A program made the translations under genes and the position numbers. From the NCBI GenBank assembly GCA_014843695.1, contig CM026386.1, positions 14,741,964-14,805,963 of the forward strand: 64,000 bases of DNA. Reading direction: 5' to 3'. A model generated the notes under the pieces. It saw only the letters and a program-made list of their open reading frames with translations. It had not been told where the DNA came from and made no database searches. This DNA is from Archivesica marissinica. Taxonomy: Eukaryota > Mollusca > Bivalvia > Venerida > Vesicomyidae. Numbering within the stretch: the stretch's first letter is position 1; every line of letters starts with the position of its first letter. This document shows positions 43,901 to 55,900 of this stretch, one piece after another.

Positions 43901-46900
43901 ACACCTCATACCAGTGAACAATATCCTCGGCCCAAGGTGGGACACCTCATACCAGTGAACAATATCCTCGGCCCAAGGTGGGACACCTCATACCAGTGAA
44001 CAATATCCTAGGCCCAAGGTGGGACACCTCATACCAATGAACAATATCCCCAGCCCAAGGTGGGACACCTCATACCAGTGAACAATATATTAGGCCCAAG
44101 GTGGGACACCTCATACCAGTGAACAATATCCTAGCCCAAGGTGGGACACCTCATACCAATGAACAATATCCTAGGCCCGGGGGACACCTCATACCCGTGA
44201 ACAATATCCTAGGCCCAAGGTGGGACACCTCATACAATGAACAATATCCCCAGCCCAAGGTGGGACACCTCATACCAGTGAACAATATCCTAGGCCCGAG
44301 GTGGGACACCTCATACCAGTGAACAATATCCTCGGCCCAAGGTGGGACACCTCATACCAGTGAACAATATACTCGGCCCAAGGTGGGACACCTCATACCA
44401 GTGAACAATATCCTCGGCCCAAGGTGGGACACCTCATACCAGTGAACAATATCCTCGGCCCAAGGTGGGACACCTCATACCAGTGAACAATATCCTCGGC
44501 CCAAGGTGGGACACCTCATACCAATGAACAATATCCTAGGCCCAAGGTGGGACACCTCATACCAGTGAACAATATACTCGGCCCAAGGTGGTACACCTCA
44601 TACCAGTGAACAATATACTCGGCCCAAGGTGGTACACCTCATACCAGTGAACAATATACTCGGCCCAAGGTGGTACACCTCATACCAGTGAACAATATAC
44701 TCGGCCCAAGGTGGTACACCTCATACCAGTGGTCAATATACTCGGCCCAAGGTGGGACACCTCATACCAGTGAACAATATCCTCATCCCAAGGTGGTACA
44801 CCTCATACCAGTGAACAATATCCTCATCCCAAGGTGGTACACCTCATACCAATGAACAATGTCCTAGGCCCAAGGTGGTACACCTCATACCAGTGCACAA
44901 TGTCCTAGGCCCAAGGTGGGACACCTCATACCAGTGAACAATATCCCCATCCCAAGGTGGTACACCTCATACCAGTGAATAATATACTCGGCCCAAGGTG
45001 GTACACCTCATACCAGTGAACAATATACTCGGCCCAAGGTGGTACACCTCATACCAGTGAACAATATCCTCATCCCAAGGTGGTACAACTCATACCAGTG
45101 AACAATGTCCTAGGCCCAAGGTGGGACACCTCATACCCGTGAACAATATCCCTGGCCCAAGGTTGGACACCTCATACCAGTGAACAATATCCCTGGCCCA
45201 AGGTGGGACACCTCATACCAGTGAACAATATCCACGGCCCAAGGTGGGACACCTCATACCAGTGAACAATATCCTAGGCCCAAGGTGGGACACCTCATAC
45301 CAATGAACAATATCCTAGGCCCAAGGTGGGACACCTCAGACCAGTGAACAATATCCTCGGCCCAAGGTGGGACACCTCAGACCAGTGCACAATGTCCTCG
45401 GCCCAAGGTGGGACACCTCATACCAGTGCACAATGTCCTCAGCCCAAGGTGGGACACCTCATTCCCGTGAACAATGTCCTCAACCCAAGTGGGACACCTC
45501 ATACCCGTGAACAATATCCCTGGCCCAAGGTGGGACACCTCATACTAGTGAACAATATCCCTGGCCCAAGGTGGGACACCTCATACCAGTGAACAATATA
45601 TTAGGCCCAAGGTGGGACACCTCATACCAGTGAACAATATCCTAGGCCCAAGGTGGGACACCTCATACCAATGAACAATATTCTAGGCCCGAGGTGAGAC
45701 ACCTCATACCCGTGAACAATATCCTCGGCCCGAGGTGGGACACCTCATACTAGTGAACAATATCCTAGGCCCGAGGTGAGACACCTCATACCCGTAAACA
45801 ATATCCTCGGCCCGAGGTGGGACACCTCATACCAGTGGTCAATATACTCGGCCCAAGGTGGGACACCTCATACCAGTGAACAATATCCTCGGCCCAAGGT
45901 GGGACACCTCATACCAGTGAACAATATCCTAGGCCCAAGGTGGGACACCTCATACCAGTGAACAATATCCTCGGCCCAAGGTGGGACACCTCATACCGAT
46001 GAACAATATCCTAGGCCCAAGGTGGGACACCTCATACCAATGAACAATATCCTCGGCCCAAGGTGGGACACCTCATACCAATGAACAATATTATAGGCCC
46101 AAGGTGGGACACCTCATACCAGTGAACAATATCCTAGGCCCGAGGTGGGACACCTCATACCAGTGAAGACTATCCCCGGCCCGAGGTGGGACACCTCATA
46201 CCCATGAACAATATCCTTGGCCCAAGGTGGGACACCTCATACCAGTGAACAATATCCTAGGCCCGAGGTGAGACACCTCATACCCGTGAACAATATCCTC
46301 GGCCCAAGGTGGGACACCTCATACTAGTGAACAATATCCTCGGCCCAAGGTGGGACACCTCATACCAGTGGTCAATATACTCGGCCCAAGGTGGGACACT
46401 TCATACCAGTGAACAATATCCTCGGCCCAAGGTGGGACACCTCATACCAGTGAACAATATCCACGGCCCAAGGTGGGACACCTCATACCAGTGAACAATA
46501 TCCCCGGCCCAAGGTGGTACACCTCATACCAGTGAACAATATCCTCGGCCCAAGGTGGGACACCTCATACCAATGAACAATATCCTAGGCCCAAGGTGGG
46601 ACACCTCATACCAACGAACAATATCCTAGGCCCGAGGTTGGACACCTCATACCAGTGAAGACTATCCCCGGCCCAAGGTGGGACACCTCATACCAGTGGA
46701 CAATATCCTAGGCCCGAGGTGAGACACCTCATACCCGTGAACAATATCCTCGGCCCAAGGTGGGACACCTCATACCAGTGAACAATATACTAGGCCCAAG
46801 GTGGGACACCTCATACCAGTGAACAATATCCTCGGCCCAAGGTGGGACACCTCATACCAGTGAACAATATCCTAGTCCCGAGGTGAGACACCTCATACCC

Positions 46901-49900
46901 GTGAACAATATCCTCGGCCCAAGGTGGGACACCTCATACCAGTGAACAATATCCTAGACCCGAGGTGAGACACCTCATACCCGTGAACAATATCCTCGGC
47001 CCAAGGTGGGACACCTCATACCAATGAACAATATTCTAGGCCCAAGGTGAGACACCTCATATCAGTGGTCAATATACTAGGCCCAAGGTGTGACACCTCA
47101 TACCAGTGAACAATATACTAGGCCCAAGGTGAGACACCTCATACCAGTGAACAATATACTCGGCCCAAGGTGGGACACCTCATACCAATGAACAATATTA
47201 TAGGCCCAAGGTGGGACACCTCATACCAGTGAACAATATCCTAGGCCCGAGGTGGGACACCTCATACCAGTGGAGACTATCCCCGGCCCGAGGTGGGACA
47301 CCTCATACCCGTGAACAATATCCTCGGCCCAAGGTGGGACACCTCATACCAGTGAACAATATCCACGGCCCAAGGTGGGACACCTCATACCAGTGAACAA
47401 TATCCTAGGCCCAAGGTGGGACACCTCATACCAATGAACAATATCCTAGGCCCAAGGTGGGACACCTCAGACCAGTGAACAATATCCTCGGCCCAAGGTG
47501 GGACACCTCAGACCAGTGCACAATGTCCTCGGCCCAAGGTGGGACACCTCATACCAGTGCACAATGTCCTCAGCCCAAGGTGGGACACCTCACACCCGTG
47601 AACAATATCCTTGACCCAAGGTAGGACACCTCATACCAGTGCACAATGTCCTCGGCCCAAGGTAGGACACCTCATACCAGTGCACAATGTCCTCGGCCCA
47701 AGGTAGGACACCTCATACCCGTGAACAATGTCCTCGGCCCAAGTGGGACACCTCATACCCGTGAACAATATCCCTGGCCCAAGGTGGGACACCTCATACT
47801 AGTGAACAATATCCCTGGCCCAAGGTGGGACACCTCATACCAGTGAACAATATATTAGGCCCAAGGTGGGACACCTCATACCAGTGAACAATATCCTAGG
47901 CCCAAGGTGGGACACCTCATACCAATGAACAATATCCTAGGCCCAAGGTGGGACACCTCATACCCGTGAACAATATCCTAGGCCCGAGGTGAGACACCTC
48001 ATACCAATGAACAATATTCTAGGCCCGAGGTGAGACACCTCATACCCGTGAACAATATCCTCGGCCCAAGGTGGAACACCTCATACTAGTGAACAATATC
48101 CTAGGCCCGAGGTGAGACACCTCATACCCGTAAACAATATCCTCGGCCCGAGGTGGGACACCTCATACCAGTGGTCAATATACTCGGCCCAAGGTGGGAC
48201 ACCTCATACCAGTGAACAATATCCTCGGCCCAAGGTGGGACACCTCATACTAGTGAACAATATCCTAGGCCCAAGGTGGGACACCTCATACCAGTGAACA
48301 ATATCCTCGGCCCAAGGTGGGACACCTCATACCGATGAACAATATCCTAGGCCCAAGGTGGGACACCTCATACCAATGAACAATATCCTCGGCCCAAGGT
48401 GGGACACCTCATACCAATGAACAATATTATAGGCCCAAGGTGGGACACCTCATACCAGTGAACAATATCCTAGGCCCGAGGTGGGACACCTCATACCAGT
48501 GAAGACTATCCCCGGCCCGAGGTGGGACACCTCATACCCATGAACAATATCCTCGGCCCAAGGTGGGACACCTCATACCAGTGAACAATATCCTAGGCCC
48601 GAGGTGAGACACCTCATACCCGTGAACAATATCCTCGGCCCAAGGTGGGACACTTCATACTAGTGAACAATGTCCTCAACCCAAGTGGGACACCTCATAC
48701 CCGTGAACAATATCCCTGGCCCAAGGTGGGACACCTCATACTAGTGAACAATATCCCTGGCCCAAGGTGGGACACCTCATACCAGTGAACAATATATTAG
48801 GCCCAAGGTGGGACACCTCATACCAGTGAACAATATCCTCGGCCCAAGGTGGGACACCTCATACTAGTGAACAATATCCTAGGCCCAAGGTGGGACACCT
48901 CATACCAGTGAACAATATCCTCGGCCCAAGGTGGGACACCTCATACCAATGAACAATATCCTCGGCCCAAGGTGGGACACCTCATACCAATGAACAATAT
49001 TATAGGCCCAAGGTGGGACACCTCATACCAGTGAACAATATCCTAGGCCCGAGGTGGGACACCTCATACCAGTGAAGACTATCCCCGGCCCGAGGTGGGA
49101 CACCTCATACCCATGAACAATATCCTCGGCCCAAGGTGGGACACCTCATACCAGTGAACAATATCCTAGGCCCGAGGTGAGACACCTCATACCCGTGAAC
49201 AATATCCTCGGCCCAAGGTGGGACACTTCATACTAGTGAACAATGTCCTCAACCCAAGTGGGACACCTCATACCCGTGAACAATATCCCTGGCCCAAGGT
49301 GGGACACCTCATACTAGTGAACAATATCCCTGGCCCAAGGTGGGACACCTCATACCAGTGAACAATATATTAGGCCCAAGGTGGGACACCTCATACCAGT
49401 GAACAATATCCTAGGCCCAAGGTGGGACACCTCATACCAATGAACAATATCCTAGGCCCAAGGTGGGACACCTCATACCCGTGAACAATATCCTAGGCCC
49501 GAGGTGAGACACCTCATACCAATGAACAATATTCTAGGCCCGAGGTGAGACACCTCATACCCGTGAACAATATCCTCGGCCCAAGGTGGAACACCTCATA
49601 CTAGTGAACAATATCCTAGGCCCGAGGTGAGACACCTCATACCCGTAAACAATATCCTCGGCCCGAGGTGGGACACCTCATACCAGTGGTCAATATACTC
49701 GGCCCAAGGTGGGACACCTCATACCAGTGAACAATATCCTCGGCCCAAGGTGGGACACCTCATACTAGTGAACAATATCCTAGGCCCAAGGTGGGACACC
49801 TCATACCAGTGAACAATATCCTCGGCCCAAGGTGGGACACCTCATACCGATGAACAATATCCTAGGCCCAAGGTGGGACACCTCATACCAATGAACAATA

Positions 49901-52900
49901 TCCTCGGCCCAAGGTGGGACACCTCATACCAATGAACAATATTATAGGCCCAAGGTGGGACACCTCATACCAGTGAACAATATCCTAGGCCCGAGGTGAG
50001 ACACCTCATACCAATGAACAATATTCTAGGCCCGAGGTGAGACACCTCATACCCGTGAACAATATCCTCGGCCCAAGGTGGAACACCTCATACTAGTGAA
50101 CAATATCCTAGGCCCGAGGTGAGACACCTCATACCCGTAAACAATATCCTCGGCCCGAGGTGGGACACCTCATACCAGTGGTCAATATACTCGGCCCAAG
50201 GTGGGACACCTCATACCAGTGAACAATATCCTCGGCCCAAGGTGGGACACCTCATACCAGTGAACAATATCCTCGGCCCAAGGTGGGACACCTCATACCA
50301 GTGAACAATATCCTCGGCCCAAGGTGGGACACCTCATACCGGTGAACAATATCCTCGGCCCAAGGTGGGACACCTCATACCAATGAACAATATCCTAGGC
50401 CCAAGGTGGGACACCTCATACCGTGAACAATATCTGGCCCAAGGTGGGACACCTCATACCAGTGAACAATATCTGGCCCAGGTGGGACACCTCATACCAG
50501 TGACAATATCCTCGGCCCAAGGTGGGACACCTCATACCAGTGAACAATATCCTAGGCCCAAGGTGGGACACCTCATACCAGTGAACAATATCCTCGGCCC
50601 AAGGTGGGACACCTCATACCAGTGAACAATATCCTAGGCCCAAGGTGGGACACCTCATACCAGTGAACAATATCCTAGGCCCAAGGTGGGACACCTCATA
50701 CCAGTGAAGACTATCCCCGGCCCGAGGTGGGACACCTCATACCCGTGAACAATATCCTCGGCCCAAGGTGGGACACCTCATACCAGTGAACAATATCCTC
50801 GGCCCAAGGTGGGACACCTCATACCAGTGAACAATATCCTAGGCCCAAGGTGGGACACCTCATACCAGTGAACAATATCCTAGGCCCAAGGTGGGACACC
50901 TCATACCAGTGAACAATATCCTCGGCCCAAGGTGGGACACCTCATACCAGTGAACAATGTCCTCGGCCCAAGGTGGGACACCTCATACCAGTGAACAATA
51001 TCCTCAGCCCAAGGTGGGACACCTCATACCCGTGAACAATATCCTCGGCCCAAGGTGGGACACCTCATACCAGTGAACAATATCCTAGGCCCAAGGTGGG
51101 ACACCTCATACCAGTGAACAATATCCTCGGCCCAAGGTGGGACACCTCATACCAGTGAACAATGTCCTCGGCCCAAGTGGGACACCTCATACCAGTGAAC
51201 AATATCCCTGGCCCAAGGTGGGACACCTCATACTAGTGAACAATATCCCTGGCCCAAGGTGGGACACCTCATACCAGTGAACAATATCCTAGGCCCAAGG
51301 TGGGACACCTCATACCAGTGAACAATATCCTAGGCCCAAGGTGGGACACCTCATACCAATGAACAATATTCTAGGCCCGAGGTGGGACACCTCATACCCG
51401 TGAACAATATCCTCGGCCCAAGGTGGAACACCTCATACTAGTGAACAATATCCTAGGCCCGAGGTGAGACACCTCATACCAGTGAACAATATCCTCGGCC
51501 CGAGGTGGGACACCTCATACCAGTGGTCAATATACTCGGCCCAAGGTGGGACACCTCATACCAGTGAACAATATCCTCGGCCCAAGGTGGGACACCTCAT
51601 ACTAGTGAACAATATCCTAGGCCCAAGGTGGGACACCTCATACCAGTGAACAATATCCTCGGCCCAAGGTGGGACACCTCATACCGATGAACAATATCCT
51701 AGGCCCNNNNNNNNNNNNNNNNNNNNNNNNNNNNNNNNNNNNNNNNNNNNNNNNNNNNNNNNNNNNNNNNNNNNNNNNNNNNNNNNNNNNNNNNNNNNNN
51801 NNNNNNNNNNNNNNNNNNNNNNNNNNNNNNNNNNNNNNNNNNNNNNNNNNNNNNNNNNNNNNNNNNNNNNNNNNNNNNNNNNNNNNNNNNNNNNNNNNNN
51901 NNNNNNNNNNNNNNNNNNNNNNNNNNNNNNNNNNNNNNNNNNNNNNNNNNNNNNNNNNNNNNNNNNNNNNNNNNNNNNNNNNNNNNNNNNNNNNNNNNNN
52001 NNNNNNNNNNNNNNNNNNNNNNNNNNNNNNNNNNNNNNNNNNNNNNNNNNNNNNNNNNNNNNNNNNNNNNNNNNNNNNNNNNNNNNNNNNNNNNNNNNNN
52101 NNNNNNNNNNNNNNNNNNNNNNNNNNNNNNNNNNNNNNNNNNNNNNNNNNNNNNNNNNNNNNNNNNNNNNNNNNNNNNNNNNNNNNNNNNNNNNNNNNNN
52201 NNNNNNNNNNNNNNNNNNNNNNNNNNNNNNNNNNNNNNNNNNNNNNNNNNNNNNNNNNNNNNNNNNNNNNNNNNNNNNNNNNNNNNNNNNNNNNNNNNNN
52301 NNNNNNNNNNNNNNNNNNNNNNNNNNNNNNNNNNNNNNNNNNNNNNNNNNNNNNNNNNNNNNNNNNNNNNNNNNNNNNNNNNNNNNNNNNNNNNNNNNNN
52401 NNNNNNNNNNNNNNNNNNNNNNNNNNNNNNNNNNNNNNNNNNNNNNNNNNNNNNNNNNNNNNNNNNNNNNNNNNNNNNNNNNNNNNNNNNNNNNNNNNNN
52501 NNNNNNNNNNNNNNNNNNNNNNNNNNNNNNNNNNNNNNNNNNNNNNNNNNNNNNNNNNNNNNNNNNNNNNNNNNNNNNNNNNNNNNNNNNNNNNNNNNNN
52601 NNNNNNNNNNNNNNNNNNNNNNNNNNNNNNNNNNNNNNNNNNNNNNNNNNNNNNNNNNNNNNNNNNNNNNNNNNNNNNNNNNNNNNNNNNNNNNNNNNNN
52701 NNNNNNTACAATCAATGATAAACTTAAGTACAATCAATGATAAACTTAAGTACAATCAATGATAAACTTAAGTACAATCAATGATAAGCTAATAAGTACA
52801 ATCAATGATAAACTTAAGTACAATCAATGATAAACTTAAGTACAATCAATGATAAACTTAAGTACAATCAATGATAAACTTAAGTACAATCAATGATAAA

Positions 52901-55900
52901 CTTAAGTACAATCAATGATAAACTTAAGTACAATCAATGATAAACTTAAGTACACTCAATGATAAACTAATAAGTACAATCAATGATAAACTTAAGTACA
53001 ATCAATGATAAAATAAGTACACTCAATGATAAACTTAAGTACAATCAATGATAAACTTAAGTCAATCAATGATAAACTTAAGTACAATCAATGATAAACT
53101 TAAGTACAATCAATGATAAACTTAAGTACAATCAATGATAAACTTAAGTACAATCAATGATAAACTTAAGTACACTCAATGATAAACTTAAGTACAATCA
53201 ATGATAAACTTAAGTACAATCAATGATAAACTTAAGTACAATCAATGATAAACTTAAGTACAATCAATGATAAACTTAAGTACAATCAATGATAAACTTA
53301 AGTACAATCAATGATAAACTTAAGTACAATCAATGATAAACTTAAGTACAATCAATGATAAACTTAAGTACAATCAATGATAAACTTAAGTACAATCAAT
53401 GATAAACTTAAGTACAATCAATGATAAACTTAAGTACAATCAATGATAAACTTAAGTACAATCAATGATAAACTTAAGTACAATCAATGATAAACTTAAG
53501 TACAATCAATGATAAACTTAAGTACACTCAATGATAACTTAAGTACAATCAATGATAAACTTAAGTACAATCAATGATAAACTTAAGTACAATCAATGAT
53601 AAACTTAAGTACAATCAATGATAAACTTAAGTACAATCAATGATAAACTTAAGTACAATCAATGATAAACTTAAGTACACTCAATGATAAACTTAAGTAC
53701 AATCAATGATAAACTTAAGTACAATCAATGATAAACTTAAGTACAATCAATGATAAACTTAAGTACAATCAATGATAAACTTAAGTACAATCAATGATAA
53801 ACTTAAGTACAATCAATGATAAACTTAAGTACAATCAATGATAAACTTAAGTACAATCAATGATAAACTTAAGTACAATCAATGATAAACTTAAGTACAA
53901 TCAATGATAAACTTAAGTACAATCAATGATAAACTTAAGTACAATCAATGATAAACTTAAGTACAATCAATGATAAACTTAAGTACAATCAATGATAAAC
54001 TTAAGTACAATCAATGATAAACTTAAGTACACTCAATGATAACTTAAGTACAATCAATGATAAACTTAAGTACAATCAATGATAAACTTAAGTACAATCA
54101 ATGATAAACTTAAGTACACTCAATGATAAACTTAAGTACAATCAATGATAAACTTAAGTACAATCAATGATAAACTTAAGTACAATCAATGATAAACTTA
54201 AGTACAATCAATGATAAACTTAAGTACAATCAATGATAAACTTAAGTACAATCAATGATAAACTTAAGTACAATCAATGATAAACTTAAGTACAATCAAT
54301 GATAAACTTAAGTACAATCAATGATAAACTTAAGTACAATCAATGATAAACTTAAGTACAATCAATGATAAACTTAAGTACAATCAATGATAAACTTAAG
54401 TACAATCAATGATAAACTTAAGTACACTCAATGATAAGCTAATAAGTACAATCAATGATAAACTTAAGTACAATCAATGATAAACTTAAGTACGATAAAC
54501 TTAAGTACAATCAATGATAAACTTAAGTACAATCAATGATAAACTAATAAGTACAATCAATGATAAACTTAAGTACAATCAATGATAAACTTAAGTACAA
54601 TCAATGATAAACTTAAGTACAATCAATGATAAACTTAAGTACAATCAATGATAAACTTAAGTACACTCAATGATAAACTTAAGTACAATCAATGATAAAC
54701 TTAAGTACAATCAATGATAAACTTAAGTACACTCAATGATAAGCTAATAAGTACAATCAATGATAAACTTAAGTACAATCAATGATAAACTTAAGTACAA
54801 TCAATGATAAACTTAAGTACAATCAATGATAAACTTAAGTACAATCAATGATAAACTTAAGTACACTCAATGATAAACTTAAGTACAATCAATGATAAAC
54901 TTAAGTACAATCAATGATAAACTTAAGTACACTCAATGATAAACTTAAGTACAATCAATGATAAACTTAAGTACAATCGATAAACTTAAGTACAATCAAT
55001 GATAAACTTAAGTACAATCAATGATAAACTTAAGTACAATCAATGATAAACTTAAGTACAATCAATGATAAACTTAAGTACACTCAATGATAAGCTATAA
55101 GTACAATCAATGATAAACTTAAGTACAATCAATGATAAACTTAAGTACAATCAATGATAAACTTAAGTACAATCAATGATAAACTTAAGTACAATCAATG
55201 ATAAACTTAAGTACAATCAATGATAAACTTAAGTACAATCAATGATAAACTTAAGTACAATCAATGATAAACTTACGTTTACTGCAAATAATCCATGATA
55301 AAGAGACATGTATATTCCAGACATACTTACTGGGAACAAATCAATCGTACATTTATGTTTCCAGACTGAAGAGTAACTTGACAAAGCATGACAATGTGCA
55401 TGCAGATGTCCGGAATTATCATTGCAACTTGTGTGAAGAAAGATTTAGCAGAAAGACCTACTTGGAGACACACATGTACAAACATACAGGTAACTTGCAG
55501 CATGCAAATACACTAAGGTTCTGTAGAAATAACTACCTGTATCATGTATAAACATACAGGTAACTTGCAGCATGCAAGTACACAAAGGTTCGGTAGAAAT
55601 ATCTACCTGTATCATGTACAAACATACAGGTAACTTGCAGCATGCAAATACACTAAGGTTCTGTAGAAATAACTACCTGTATCATGTATAAACATACAGG
55701 TAACTTGCAGCATGCAAGTACACAAAGGTTCGGTAGAAATATCTACCTGTATCATGTACAAACATACAGGTAACTTGCAGCATGCAAATACACTAAGGTT
55801 TGGTAGAAATATCTACCTGTATCATGTACAAACATACAGGTAACTTGCAGCATGCAAGTACACAAAGGTTCGGTAGAAATATCTACCTGTATCATGTACA

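Noticed and set aside
41318..51706. CRISPR-like regular repeat array
   Set aside because: Units are contiguous 41-bp copies without unique spacers, in a eukaryotic intron.
51638..52755. Open frames across the N run
   Set aside because: They consist of undefined residues over an assembly gap.
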